Positions 16,974 to 26,488 of a DNA stretch of 64,000 bases are shown here, piece by piece. The notes under the pieces are model-generated. The model searched no databases. It had not been told where the DNA came from and saw only the letters and a list, made by a program, of their open reading frames with translations. Made by a program: the position numbers and the translations under genes. Source of the stretch: Paenibacillus sp. PastM-3 (GTDB taxonomy: Bacteria; Bacillota; Bacilli; Paenibacillales; Paenibacillaceae); assembly GCF_029893965.1 (NCBI RefSeq), contig NZ_JARXXP010000002.1, forward strand, positions 372,001 to 436,000, given 5' to 3'. Position 1 is the first letter of the stretch; each line of letters opens with the position of its first letter.

Positions 16974-17635
16974 CCCCGAAATTTCGCATAAGCCGAATCA
17001 TAATCGGCAAAATCATGCACTTCCTCCAGCACCACTGAAGCTGTCTTGGCCTTTTCCAGTGCCTTGTAGCGCTCGTCATCTATCGGCTGCTTGATCCGGT
17101 TGCCGGAAGGCAGTTCGAGCACCGCAAAGTTTCTTGTCTTCTCCTGGTATTTCGTTTTGTATACCCCGACAAGGTCAACATCGGTTGTAATCGATACCTT
17201 CAGGTTCTTCAGATCCTCTGTAGCGGTCTTCTGGTCAGGATACGATTTAAGCGTCATCCATTCAGACAGCCGGACCTCATTCTTTTGGTCGGCAGTGGTC
17301 GTCATCTCGGCATCCATGAACTGCAGTGTCCAGATCTTGTCGCCCGTAGCATAGTTCCCGTCGTTGGGCAGCAGCTCATTATCCGGCAAAACGGTCATGT
17401 CACTGCCGATCAGATCGCCCACCGTGCTCTCTACCACCCGGTAATCCCAGGGCACTCGCGACACACTGTCCGTGGTCTCCGCTGAAGTTCCGGTGTGAAA
17501 TACACTGTCTTCATTGCTGGAGCAGGCGCCGAGCAGCAGCACGGCAATCATCAGCATGCCAAGCATCGCTGCCAGCCGGGCTTTTGCCATTCCTGCAGTC
17601 CGCCCCATGTTCCCTCTATTCCTATTCAAGCTCAC
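16961..17635 (-). CDS. Lipoprotein of the ligase/DUF350 operon
   Basis: The protein has up to 224 residues. The lipobox LLLGACSS near residue 38 gives a mature lipoprotein of about 187 residues with no domain I can name. The GTG start at 17635 overlaps the ligase stop; an in-frame ATG at 17608 just ahead of the signal helix is an alternative start. By position it resembles the lipoprotein partners of YjfC/YjfL-type operons. It may place the operon product or a substrate on the outer membrane face; this is inferred. Confidence 0.8.
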   Translation of the reverse strand: MSLNRNRGNMGRTAGMAKARLAAMLGMLMIAVLLLGACSSNEDSVFHTGTSAETTDSVSRVPWDYRVVESTVGDLIGSDMTVLPDNELLPNDGNYATGDKIWTLQFMDAEMTTTADQKNEVRLSEWMTLKSYPDQKTATEDLKNLKVSITTDVDLVGVYKTKYQEKTRNFAVLELPSGNRIKQPIDDERYKALEKAKTASVVLEEVHDFADYDSAYAKFRGWAN

Positions 17636-18833
17636 TCACTCCTAACGCAATAAAATGACTGGCATTGCCTGTAATCGGTCCGCCAGCCCGCCCGAGCAGC
17701 CCGCAGGGCTTCCCGTTAATTACGAACATGCCGGTCAGCAGGTGAAGCTCACCCTCGGAAGTATGGATCCGGGCAAGCTCTGCCCTTTTCTGATATACGG
17801 TCGGAAATAAGACACTGCTGTCAAAGCCCTCCTCGTCCGCAAGCTCCAGCTGGCCGCTGTCATTGAACAGGCGTACAGATCCGCCCTCGCGGCCAAATAC
17901 CGATTTGGACACGAAGTTTCCTGAGAATACCGGCTTGTTGTACGTCGGCAGAACATAGCGGGAGATTACCTGCCTCTCCTCCTCCGTATACAGCAGCCCC
18001 AGCTCATACATGCCCCATACGGCGGCAACCAGGCCCTTGGATTGCAGCAGGATGCTATGCGGTCCGTTGAACAGCTGCAGCCGCCCTGTCTCAACGGCGT
18101 AGGCCAGCGCATCGCCGCCTTCATCTACTGCCATCCATTCCTTGGGATACAAGGCAAACATCCGCTCAATACGCCGGTTCTGCCCGTCATACACGTTGCC
18201 GTTATCAATCCACAGCTCGAGGCAGTCCACACACTTTATATCCAGGCCGCTATGGCGTACAAGCGCCTCAATGGTCCCTGAATCCTCCTGGTGGGTGCCG
18301 TAAGCAACACAGGCAGCGGTGTCCGGACGCTCATGGCCCCAGGCCGCAGCCAGCAGTTCTTTCATTTCCCCGTTCGGACTTCCGATTCCGGCCTGTTCAC
18401 AGATCCACGGCGTTGCGATGGACGCTTCCACATATCCTGTCGGCGTGTCCGCGTTCAGCTCCAGCAGCTTGATGGTCCCGTCATCCGCTACGGCAAAATC
18501 AAACCGGGCATACCGGCTGATCAGTCCCGGTTCGGGCAGCGGTGTATCATCCAGCATCTGCCACAGTACCGGCGGAATGCCGAGCAGCTCATATAAATCC
18601 TGTCTGCGGTGGACGTAGCGCACCGCCTTATCGAGAATTCCCCACAGCTTCTCCGAGGCATCGGCCAAATCCCTGTAAGTCTCTGCGGACATGACAGCAA
18701 TGGCGTCAAGCCAGTATTCCTCTTCCTCAAGATCTGCCCACGTGAATCCCAGCTCACGCAGCCGTTCTACCCGCGGCGCACGCTCCAGGCCCGACTGGTC
18801 CAGCAGCTGAAAAACGCTGTTCTCCGGACTCAT
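17622..18833 (-). CDS. Glutathionylspermidine synthetase-like ATP-grasp amide ligase
   Basis: The protein has 403 residues and corresponds to the synthetase (ATP-grasp) half of glutathionylspermidine synthase, without the amidase domain. Landmarks are SRYARFDFAV, KLLELNADTPTGY (metal/ATP-site acidic residues), VSKSVFGREGGSV (nucleotide-binding loop) and a C-terminal GGPITGNASHFI. Such stand-alone proteins (E. coli YgiC, YjfC) are thought to form amide bonds to peptides or small amines. The real substrate here is unknown. It overlaps both neighbours by 4-14 bp, so it is co-translated with the Ser/Gly-rich protein and the lipoprotein. Confidence 0.88.
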   Translation of the reverse strand: MSPENSVFQLLDQSGLERAPRVERLRELGFTWADLEEEEYWLDAIAVMSAETYRDLADASEKLWGILDKAVRYVHRRQDLYELLGIPPVLWQMLDDTPLPEPGLISRYARFDFAVADDGTIKLLELNADTPTGYVEASIATPWICEQAGIGSPNGEMKELLAAAWGHERPDTAACVAYGTHQEDSGTIEALVRHSGLDIKCVDCLELWIDNGNVYDGQNRRIERMFALYPKEWMAVDEGGDALAYAVETGRLQLFNGPHSILLQSKGLVAAVWGMYELGLLYTEEERQVISRYVLPTYNKPVFSGNFVSKSVFGREGGSVRLFNDSGQLELADEEGFDSSVLFPTVYQKRAELARIHTSEGELHLLTGMFVINGKPCGLLGRAGGPITGNASHFIALGVSELE

Positions 18834-19558
18834 CCGCCGAATCCGCTGCTTCGGCCTGAGCTTTTGGAGGATGAGCTCTTCGAGGACCCGGATTTGACCG
18901 ATGAGCTAGACTTGCTGCTTGAGCCTGACGAGGAGCCCAGTCCGCTTGATTTGCCGCCCACGCCGCCGGCCGAGGAGGAGCCTCTGCGGGTGATCGAGCC
19001 GGTCGAGGATGTAGATGTCTTCGGTTTAACGACTGACCCGGTGACCTGTTTGTTCTGAAAGCTTCCGCTGTTATACGTCGGCGGCTTATAGGTGGTCCGG
19101 GTGCCTCCGTAATAAGTGGGCCGGTCATTATACCAGCCTCTGGAGGAGTAGTTGGATCCGCTGTTAAACAGCATATGGTACAGCAGCAGGTCATCCCAGC
19201 CGAAGCCGTTACTGTATCCCCCGTAATTGTTGATCACCGTCGTTCCGCCGGAAGAAACAACGCCGGTTCCCTCCTGCACGGTCTCCTCGGTATTCTCCTC
19301 CGGATAAGGAATATTCCAGTCGACATTTGCGTCAAAATAGGCCTTGACCTCTTCAGTCGACCACGATACCAGCTGCGGCTCGCTGCCTGTGCCCCCGCCG
19401 GTGGCGTGAACGCCCCCGGGAACGAACATCGCATTCGCCAGCAGGGCGATGCCCAGAGAGGTAGACAGAACACGCAGCGGCTTGCCTTCCGCGTTCAGCA
19501 ATCGGGGCCCGCCGCTGTCCCGGGCAGGCTCCTTTGCCCTTTTCTCATCATTTTCCAC
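18830..19558 (-). CDS. Ser/Gly-rich membrane or exported protein of the ligase operon
   Basis: The chosen GTG start (19558) has AAGGAGG at an ideal 8-nt distance; the ATG at 19564 would be only 2 nt away. The product is about 242 residues. A single hydrophobic segment lies near residues 30-48 (VLSTSLGIALLANAMF), so it is anchored or exported. A Tyr/Gly/Asn-rich middle (YGGYSNGFGW) is followed by a tail of about 50 residues made almost only of Ser, Gly and Lys, ending in GFGG. I do not recognise the family. A disordered tail beside an amide ligase could be a ligase substrate; that is speculation. Confidence 0.75.
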   Translation of the reverse strand: MENDEKRAKEPARDSGGPRLLNAEGKPLRVLSTSLGIALLANAMFVPGGVHATGGGTGSEPQLVSWSTEEVKAYFDANVDWNIPYPEENTEETVQEGTGVVSSGGTTVINNYGGYSNGFGWDDLLLYHMLFNSGSNYSSRGWYNDRPTYYGGTRTTYKPPTYNSGSFQNKQVTGSVVKPKTSTSSTGSITRRGSSSAGGVGGKSSGLGSSSGSSSKSSSSVKSGSSKSSSSKSSGRSSGFGG

Positions 19559-19585
19559 AATCATTTCCTCCTTTCTCCAGCGCTC

Positions 19586-19804
19586 TTAACCCTCGGTGCG
19601 CATCGGAACCAGCAGAAGCTCCAGCTTCCCTTGATCCACATTCAGTCTTCCTTCCACAGTTTCGTATTCCTTGCTGCCGACGACAAGGTAATTGACATGC
19701 TCCAGAGCGGTAATCATGTTCATGCTCCATACCCGCTCCTCAATGACGCGCAGGTCACCTTCGGGCAGCTTTTCAAACAAAATGACACTCATTCCATTAT
19801 CCAC
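19586..19804 (-). CDS. Small hypothetical protein heading the ligase operon (72 aa)
   Basis: This 72-residue soluble protein has a mixed alpha/beta composition and no known motif. The start is GTG at 19804, or ATG four codons later (19792). The best ribosome site, AGGAAGGAA, lies somewhat far upstream, so the start is uncertain. It is 27 bp from the next gene and in the same direction, which suggests it is the first gene of the operon. A regulatory or partner role is possible. Confidence 0.6.
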   Translation of the reverse strand: MDNGMSVILFEKLPEGDLRVIEERVWSMNMITALEHVNYLVVGSKEYETVEGRLNVDQGKLELLLVPMRTEG

Positions 19805-19978
19805 TAAATGACACTTCCTTCCTGTTAACTATTACGCTTCTGATACGCAAATATCCTCTTTTCGTTTCATCTTCCAAAGCACCTGCGCGCAGCTCCGGTG
19901 GAAGAAAAATAGCCGAATAGCAGCGCATATGGAATGCGGGCAACTCAGCTACATAAAGCTCCAGATCATGTAATTTTG

Positions 19979-21103
19979 CTAAAAGGCATTCTGAACCCAG
20001 CTGTCCATTATACTGCCCGGACCGATGCCCAGATCATTCTGCAGCAGCATTTTATAATGGTCATAATGACTCCGGAATCCGGGAAAATCGCCCAGTGCGG
20101 CATAACTCCGCAAAGCCAGACGGCAGATATCCTCCGAATAGGGGTCTACCTCCTGCAGTGCGGACAACCGGGCAAGCGCCTGCCGCGGACGATCCGTATC
20201 CAGCTCATATTCCGCCGACCGCAGCGACATCTGTATAAAATTGGCCTGCAGCTCCTTGCGCTTTGCCTCTGCCCAGTTGTAGTGATGCTCGCCCAGATAA
20301 TCCCCGCGGTATAATGCCAGTACAGCCTCCCGGCGCTCCCAGTCCTGCTCGTCCTTCACGGCACCGCCCTGCCAGCCCTGTACGAACCGCTCCACGTCGA
20401 GCGGAGCATTTCCGGTAACGAGACGGTAGCGTTCCTGTGAAAATTCCACCGTGACCTCCATCCCCCACGTCTTAAGCAGCTTGCGGATGTGGTACACCGT
20501 TGTGTGCAGATTGGTCACCGCCTTTTCCGGCTTGAAATCCGGCCAGACGAGATCCACAATCATGTCCTTCAGCACCCATTGCCCGCGGTAGTGCAGCATC
20601 AGCGCCAGCACCTCCTGCGCTTTGCTGGTCCGCCAAAGCGTTTTTCTGCCGGCTTCGTTCCTGTCCATGAATTCCAGCCGCTTGAAGCAGAGAATCCAGG
20701 GGTTATCGGCCTGTTCCGCGGCGGCCGGCTGCGGAGCGGCCTGCTCCTCACGGCTGACCAGCCGCTCCAGCGTTTTGTTCAGCCGCTGTGCCGTGACCGG
20801 CTTCAGCAGATAATCCGCCGCATTCAGCTCAAAGGCATCAATCGCGTAGTCACTGTATGCCGTGATATAAACAATCCGGATATTGCGGTCCACCTTCATA
20901 ATATGCTCGGCCGCCTCCAGGCCGTTCATTTCCGGCATTCCGATATCCAGGAAGATGATATCGGCTTTCTCCTGCTCCAGATGCTGCAGCCCCAGCCTTG
21001 CCGAGGTATATTTGCCGGCAACCTGCAGCCGTCCGTCTTTCGCAAGGAGCCGTTCAAGATGCTGCAGCGCGGGTTTTTCGTCATCTATTAATATTGCCCT
21101 CAT
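19979..21103 (-). CDS. Response regulator with SARP-like output (REC-winged helix-BTAD)
   Basis: The protein has 374 residues. The receiver domain (1-118) has the acidic pair Asp7/Asp8, phospho-acceptor Asp53 in FLDIGMPEMNG and Lys in LLKPVTA. A Trans_Reg_C-type winged helix (about 135-225) and a bacterial transcriptional activation TPR domain (BTAD, about 230-370) follow. This resembles the SARP-type regulators paired with 7TM-type kinases in Paenibacillus and Bacillus. The gene starts 24 bp after the kinase gene, so the two make a two-component operon. Target genes are not evident. Confidence 0.9.
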   Translation of the reverse strand: MRAILIDDEKPALQHLERLLAKDGRLQVAGKYTSARLGLQHLEQEKADIIFLDIGMPEMNGLEAAEHIMKVDRNIRIVYITAYSDYAIDAFELNAADYLLKPVTAQRLNKTLERLVSREEQAAPQPAAAEQADNPWILCFKRLEFMDRNEAGRKTLWRTSKAQEVLALMLHYRGQWVLKDMIVDLVWPDFKPEKAVTNLHTTVYHIRKLLKTWGMEVTVEFSQERYRLVTGNAPLDVERFVQGWQGGAVKDEQDWERREAVLALYRGDYLGEHHYNWAEAKRKELQANFIQMSLRSAEYELDTDRPRQALARLSALQEVDPYSEDICRLALRSYAALGDFPGFRSHYDHYKMLLQNDLGIGPGSIMDSWVQNAF

Positions 21104-21127
21104 AAACCAGGTTCACCTCTTGTCAGG

Positions 21128-24100
21128 TCATTCGAGCACCGGACCGGTCCGCGGAATAGCATAGGAAATCCGGGTTCCGGCGCCAGGCTCGCTTTCTATT
21201 ATCAGTCCGGTACCATAAATCTTGAGCAGCCGCCGTTGGATATTTCTCAGGCCGATTCCGCCTTCAGTGCGTTCTTCAGACAGAACCTCGCCGATCCGCT
21301 CCTGGGACATGCCGATACCGTTATCCGTTACGGCTACCACCAGCTGGCGCGGCAGCAGACGGATCGACAGCGTGACGGTCCCGCCGGCTTCCTTCTTCAT
21401 CAGCCCATGGTTCACGGCATTCTCCACAATCGGCTGAATGCTCAGCGGAGGAACCAGTTCCCGGATCGGGTCCGGAAGATCAAATTCGATATTCAGCCTG
21501 TCATCGAATCTCGCCTTCTCCAAGGCCAGATAGGAGCGGACCAGCTCAAGCTCTTTTTCAATCGGCACAGTCTGCCCGCGGTTCTGAAAATCAAAGCTGC
21601 TGCGCAGGTACATGCTGAGATCCAGCAGCAGATCCGTGGCTTTGTCCGGATCATCAGGGCATACGGAGATAATGGCGTTTAGCGCGTTATACAAAAAATG
21701 CGGCTTGATCTGCGCCTGCAGAAAAGCGATTTCCGTCTCCACGGACTTGCGGATCAGCTTGCGCATATCGAGCAGCGTCTGCACCCGGGCCCGGAATTCC
21801 CTCAGCTCCACCGGCTTGATCAGGTAGTCGTTAGCACCCGCTTCAAAGATAGCCTGAATATCCTCCGCACGGGTTCCCGCAGCCAGAACAAGAATCGGCA
21901 GCTCGGACAGGATGAACCGCTCCCGGATGGCCTGGCACAGAACCAGCCCCGGCATTTCCGGTATCGCCCAGTCCATAATAACAAGGTCGATATCCGGCTG
22001 CTCCTGCATCATCAGCAGCGCTTCCGGACCGCTGACTGCCGTAATAACCAGATGACCCTCCAGCTGCAGGGCATTGGAGAGCACCTGGAGGTTAACCGGA
22101 TCATTATCAACAACCAGGATTGTGCAGCATTCCGCGTCCTGCAGCAGCGCCGGTTCATCCGCCTTCAGCTCGGAGGATGCGGCGGTTTCCCAGCCGGTAA
22201 CCTCCAGATAATCGTCATTGAGAAGCACTGCCCGCTCCTCCATCACCGGCAGGGTAAAGCGGAATACAGTCCCTTGGCCAAGGGTAGACTCTCCTTCAAT
22301 CGTCCCGCCGTTAAGCTCTACGAGCTTTTGGGTAATGCTGAGGCCCAGCCCGTTTTCACGGTACAGCTTCTGGGCTGAGGCCCCTTGCGGATCATAGGCA
22401 TCAAAGATCGTCCGCAGCCGCTCCGGCGGCAGTCCCGATCCGTTATCAGCCACCTGAATAACCACATATTTCTTTTTAACCTCAGCGGATACAGTAATCA
22501 CACCATGCTGGGTATAATTCACAGCATTTGCCAGCAAATTGAACAGGATCTGCGCCAGCCGCTGCTCATCCGTCTCAAGCAGCGGCAGCGACTCCGGCAG
22601 CTCCAGGCGGAAGCTAAGCTTGGGATTGCCAGTGACATGACGGGTGACCTCCATTACAGAGGATGCGACACTGCGCAGGTCAACCGCCTGCCGCTGCAGA
22701 AACAGATCCCCGTGATTTAGCTTGGCAAAATCAGACATATCATTGATCAAAGCGGACAGCCTTTTCCCGGCTGATACAATCATCGACAGCTGCCCGGTCT
22801 GCTGGGCGGTCAATGTGCCTGTTGCCCCCTCTGCCATCGTCTGGGCAATATTGACGATCCCCTGCAGGGGATTTCGCAGCTCGCGGGAGGTATCAGCCAT
22901 GAAATCATCCTTCAGCCCGTCCAGTGTCTGCAGCCTGCGGGACAGCTGTTCCACTTCAAGGAAAGAAGCAGCGTATTGGCGGGTCATCAGAATAGCCTGA
23001 AAGAAGCCGAACAGGATAATTTCATAGGACAGCACATAATAATGAAAAGGCATGCTGCTGAAGCTGACCAGATAAACGATGATAACTACGCTAAGACTCT
23101 CTATGCTGACCATCATCATAAACCTGTTTTTGCGGTTCTGCAGTGTACCCGCAATCATAGAGTAAAGCACAAAGCTTATGGCAACAACGCCCCAGGTTAG
23201 CAGCAGCCCTTCCAGATAACTGAAATACTGCGCCGGAACGAACACGGCAATCAGCAGCAGCACTGCCGTAATTGCCCTTGATGCCCTCATAACTGCCTGA
23301 GGCATCGGATAATTGATTGAATTAGCCACGTAGCGGAGCAGGTAATAATAAACCAGTGTGGAGGATGCCAGCTGGAGCTTCAGTACAATTTCATAAGACA
23401 GTCCGGGAAGTACGGCGGCAATGAGCTTTTCACCGTGCGTCAGAATATACACCAGGGCAGCGACGCTGAACAGGCCCAGGTACAGGGTAATCCCCCGGCT
23501 GGCCTTTACCTTGGAGAACATCAGCAGAAACAGGGCCAGGGCAAAAAATCCGAATATGGTTGCCCCGTCGACAAACAAGGCGAACTCCCGGTGCTTCAGG
23601 ATCGATACCTGATCACCGATCATAATCGGCTGGATGATGCCGCCGGAAGAATAGTTATAGTTCGCCACCTGTACAATAATCTCCAGCCTGCTGCCGTCTA
23701 CAGCCGCAAATCCCATATAGGGAATATTATTGGCCTTGCTCTCGGAAGGGGAGGGTGCCGGCAGGCCGCTGCTTCCAATCTCCTGGCCATTCAGGAAGAT
23801 CTTGCTGGCCATCCGGATATTAAGCGAACGCAAGCCGTATACGACTGACTTGCCGTCAGGAATCATGGCCTGCAGGCGGTATGTGGCATAGCCCTTGGCC
23901 TGGCTGGTACCGTCATCTGCCAGGTAGTCGTTCCATTTCTCCGGCACATTGATCATCGCGGATACTTCCGGAGCAGACCTCCCTGTAAGGGCAGGCTGGA
24001 AATCGTCCGGCGTAAGCAGCCTGCCGCGGTAAAACTCCCACTCCCCGTTCAGCTTCAGCAACCCGTCCTGCCGGAAATCCCAGTCCCGCAGATCGATTAC

Positions 24101-24217
24101 GCCCTGCCTCGACACAGGCAGCTCCTGAGAACCCGTTAAATTCTGAAGGATGGAGAACAGCGGCACTATGCTGACCAGCAGCAGGCTGGCCAGCACGCTC
24201 AGCCAGTACTTCCTCAT
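21128..24217 (-). CDS. Large hybrid sensor kinase: 7TMR-DISM, degenerate HisKA, REC, HisK_N
   Basis: The protein has 1029 residues. Residues 1-30 hold a membrane segment or signal, 40-190 an extracellular 7TMR-DISM-type beta domain, and about 195-390 seven membrane helices. The first kinase core (about 425-655) has the H-box DTSRELRNPLQG, in which the phospho-accepting His is Arg445, but the ATPase boxes (NAVNYTQHG, DNGSGL, GLGLS) look intact. A receiver domain (about 690-805) has Asp749. A second, LytS/YesM-type core follows with LQAQIKPHFLYNALN and His840, then its own ATPase domain. Phosphotransfer to the SARP-like regulator encoded next must therefore start at His840. Confidence 0.9.
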   Translation of the reverse strand: MRKYWLSVLASLLLVSIVPLFSILQNLTGSQELPVSRQGVIDLRDWDFRQDGLLKLNGEWEFYRGRLLTPDDFQPALTGRSAPEVSAMINVPEKWNDYLADDGTSQAKGYATYRLQAMIPDGKSVVYGLRSLNIRMASKIFLNGQEIGSSGLPAPSPSESKANNIPYMGFAAVDGSRLEIIVQVANYNYSSGGIIQPIMIGDQVSILKHREFALFVDGATIFGFFALALFLLMFSKVKASRGITLYLGLFSVAALVYILTHGEKLIAAVLPGLSYEIVLKLQLASSTLVYYYLLRYVANSINYPMPQAVMRASRAITAVLLLIAVFVPAQYFSYLEGLLLTWGVVAISFVLYSMIAGTLQNRKNRFMMMVSIESLSVVIIVYLVSFSSMPFHYYVLSYEIILFGFFQAILMTRQYAASFLEVEQLSRRLQTLDGLKDDFMADTSRELRNPLQGIVNIAQTMAEGATGTLTAQQTGQLSMIVSAGKRLSALINDMSDFAKLNHGDLFLQRQAVDLRSVASSVMEVTRHVTGNPKLSFRLELPESLPLLETDEQRLAQILFNLLANAVNYTQHGVITVSAEVKKKYVVIQVADNGSGLPPERLRTIFDAYDPQGASAQKLYRENGLGLSITQKLVELNGGTIEGESTLGQGTVFRFTLPVMEERAVLLNDDYLEVTGWETAASSELKADEPALLQDAECCTILVVDNDPVNLQVLSNALQLEGHLVITAVSGPEALLMMQEQPDIDLVIMDWAIPEMPGLVLCQAIRERFILSELPILVLAAGTRAEDIQAIFEAGANDYLIKPVELREFRARVQTLLDMRKLIRKSVETEIAFLQAQIKPHFLYNALNAIISVCPDDPDKATDLLLDLSMYLRSSFDFQNRGQTVPIEKELELVRSYLALEKARFDDRLNIEFDLPDPIRELVPPLSIQPIVENAVNHGLMKKEAGGTVTLSIRLLPRQLVVAVTDNGIGMSQERIGEVLSEERTEGGIGLRNIQRRLLKIYGTGLIIESEPGAGTRISYAIPRTGPVLE

Positions 24218-24302
24218 ACTCAGGGCTCCCTCCTAAAATTCAAGCTTATAAAAATTTAATATTTTCCAAAAAATTATACATTGGAATCCTGTTATTAAAA
24301 AG

Positions 24303-24334
24303 AAAAAAACCGATCCCTTATATTTCGGAATCGG
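24303..24334 (-). terminator. Intrinsic terminator after the xanthine permease gene
   Basis: On the minus strand CCGAT...ATCGG arms are followed by TTTTTTT, 35 bp beyond the permease stop. Confidence 0.85.
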
Positions 24335-24369
24335 CGGCTAATCTTGTTATACTTCAAAACTGGTAACTT

Positions 24370-25674
24370 TTATTTCAATTCGGGCGCTGCAGCAGGTGCA
24401 GCCGCGCCGGCGTGATCCTGTGATCTGGAGAGGAAAATATTCAGGACAATCGCTGTCAGGGAACCGGAGACGATCCCGTTCTGCAGGAGCATTCTGGCAA
24501 ACTCCGGAAGCTGGTCAAACATGGAAGGCAGGACAGCCGAGCCGAGGCCGACGGCAATACTGCAGGCGGCAATCAGCAGATTCCCGTCCTTGCGCAGATC
24601 CACCTCGGACAGAATCGACATGCCTGAAGCGGCAACGGAGCCGAACATGACGATCATTGCACCGCCCAGAACGGCATTAGGCACAACGGTTGTCAGCGCA
24701 GCCAGCTTGGGAAGAAGACCCAGCACGACCATAATACCGCCCGCTGCGAAAATGACATTACGCGTCTTGACACGGGTCAGAGACAGCAATCCGACATTCT
24801 GTGAAAATGCCGTATAAGGGAATGCGTTGAAAAGTCCGCCCAGCATGATGGCAAGCCCTTCCGAGCGCAGGCCGTTTACAATCTGCCGGTCTTCTACTTT
24901 CTGGTCAGTAGCCTTACCGACTGCAAAATATACACCTGTTGATTCAACCATGGATACAATATTGACGATAATCATCGTGAAGATTGCCGTTACGCTGAAC
25001 TGCGGCCAGCCGAAGTAGAAAGGCTGGGCAATACTTACATAAGATGCAGTGCCGACAGAAGAAAAATCAACGATCCCCATAAAATAACCGATGGCTGTTC
25101 CGATGACGAGCCCCACCAGTACGGAAACAGAACGCAGGAAGCCGGTTGCCAGACGGTTCACGGCAAGGATAACCAGCAGTGTAATCAAAGCCAGCAGCAG
25201 ATTGCGCGGCTGTCCGAAGTCAGGGCTGCCCTGTCCGCCGGCTACATTGTTCATCGCAACAGGAATAAGCGAGAGTCCGATGATGGTCACAACAGATCCG
25301 GTAACGACTGTAGGAAAGAATTTCAGCAGTCTGCCATAGATAGGGGCCGCCAGTACAACGAACAGGCCGGATATAATGATTGCGCCATAGGCGGTCGCGA
25401 GATTTGAGCCTGAAGCAATGGCAATAATCGGGCTGACGGCAGTAAAGGTACAGCCCAGCACGACCGGCAGCCCGCTGCCGAAATACTTGCTGCCCATTAC
25501 CTGAAGCAGTGTGGCCAGTCCGCAGGTAAACAGATCAGCCGCGATCAGGTAGGCCATCTGCTCTGCGCTTAAATTAAGAGCGCCTCCAACGACCAACGGT
25601 ACAATAACAGCTCCGGCGTACATGGCCAGCACATGCTGCAGCCCCAGAGCAAAAATCTTTTGCTTGCTTAACAT
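24370..25674 (-). CDS. pbuX: Xanthine permease (NCS2/uracil-xanthine family)
   Basis: The protein has 434 residues and 12-14 membrane helices. It begins with the LGLQHVLAMYAGAVIVPL signature of the NCS2 nucleobase transporters. The second half carries NAFPYTAFSQNVGLL and the conserved Glu-containing VESTGVYFAVGK. Length and order fit xanthine/uracil permeases such as B. subtilis PbuX. The start overlaps the end of the phosphoribosyltransferase gene by 7 bp, and both are controlled by the guanine riboswitch at 26489-26559. It would import xanthine by proton symport. Confidence 0.95.
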   Translation of the reverse strand: MLSKQKIFALGLQHVLAMYAGAVIVPLVVGGALNLSAEQMAYLIAADLFTCGLATLLQVMGSKYFGSGLPVVLGCTFTAVSPIIAIASGSNLATAYGAIIISGLFVVLAAPIYGRLLKFFPTVVTGSVVTIIGLSLIPVAMNNVAGGQGSPDFGQPRNLLLALITLLVILAVNRLATGFLRSVSVLVGLVIGTAIGYFMGIVDFSSVGTASYVSIAQPFYFGWPQFSVTAIFTMIIVNIVSMVESTGVYFAVGKATDQKVEDRQIVNGLRSEGLAIMLGGLFNAFPYTAFSQNVGLLSLTRVKTRNVIFAAGGIMVVLGLLPKLAALTTVVPNAVLGGAMIVMFGSVAASGMSILSEVDLRKDGNLLIAACSIAVGLGSAVLPSMFDQLPEFARMLLQNGIVSGSLTAIVLNIFLSRSQDHAGAAAPAAAPELK

Positions 25675-26273
25675 CCTGCACTCTCCTTGATCATCTCTTC
25701 ATTTGCAATAAAATGAACTTCTCCCGGAGCCATGGACGAGATTCTTGCCAGCGCATGCACTGCAATGCCCCTCTTCTCCAGCAGGCTCCGCCCTTCCTGA
25801 AAGCTCTTTTCGATCACGCAGCCGACACCCAGCAGCTGCGCGCCGGATTGCTCCACAATATCTGCCAGCCCCACCAGCGCTGCGCCTGTGGCAAGGAAAT
25901 CATCGATAATCAGCACCCTGTCTTCAGGTCCCAGATATTTCTGTGAGATGCTGATCCTGTAGTCCTCCTGGCGGGTGAAGGAATGCACCGGGGCCGAATA
26001 GACACTTTCGGACAAGGTTACGGCCTTCTTTTTCTTGGCATAAATAAAGGGGACCTTGTATGCAATCCCTGCAGCCATTGCGAACTGTATACCGCTGGCT
26101 TCAACCGTCAATATTTTGGTAACCGGCAGATCACCGAACACTTCCCTGAACTCCTGGCCGATCTGCAGGGCAAGCGCCGTATCCACCTGATGATTCAGAA
26201 ACGAGTCCACCTTCAGCACGGTATCCGAGAGAATCAGGCCCTCTTCTCTAATGCGTTCCTCCAACACTTTCAT
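25668..26273 (-). CDS. xpt: Xanthine phosphoribosyltransferase
   Basis: The protein has 201 residues with the type I phosphoribosyltransferase fold. The PRPP-binding signature is VLIIDDFLATGAA (about residues 117-129), with conserved acidic residues. The N-terminal VLEERIREEGLILSDTVLKV pattern and YAKKKKAVTL hood are typical of Xpt. It converts xanthine and PRPP to XMP for purine salvage. AAGGAGAG lies 10 nt before the ATG. The leader holds a guanine riboswitch and a long terminator. Confidence 0.96.
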   Translation of the reverse strand: MKVLEERIREEGLILSDTVLKVDSFLNHQVDTALALQIGQEFREVFGDLPVTKILTVEASGIQFAMAAGIAYKVPFIYAKKKKAVTLSESVYSAPVHSFTRQEDYRISISQKYLGPEDRVLIIDDFLATGAALVGLADIVEQSGAQLLGVGCVIEKSFQEGRSLLEKRGIAVHALARISSMAPGEVHFIANEEMIKESAGC

Positions 26274-26326
26274 AACGGCAGCTTCTCTCCTTCAATAGTT
26301 GTGGCAGCTGAGTGGACGGCGGAAAC

Positions 26327-26377
26327 AAAAAAAAGGACAGATTCACTTGAGCGTTTCTCTCAAGTGAATCTGTCCTT
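26327..26377 (-). terminator. Terminator of the guanine riboswitch
   Basis: Perfect 19-bp arms (26333-26351 and 26359-26377) with a 7-nt loop are followed on the minus strand by eight or more T residues. It lies between the aptamer and the xpt start, as expected of the expression platform: guanine binding would favour this stem and switch xpt-pbuX off. Confidence 0.93.
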
Positions 26378-26488
26378 CTGGGTTTTTGTCCCTAAGCGGT
26401 GTAACACATCAGCAGTGTCCGCATCGCTTGGACCAGCCTTCTGTCAGCCGTACGGCGGACAGAAGCGGAACCCTAGATGCGCTATTTC

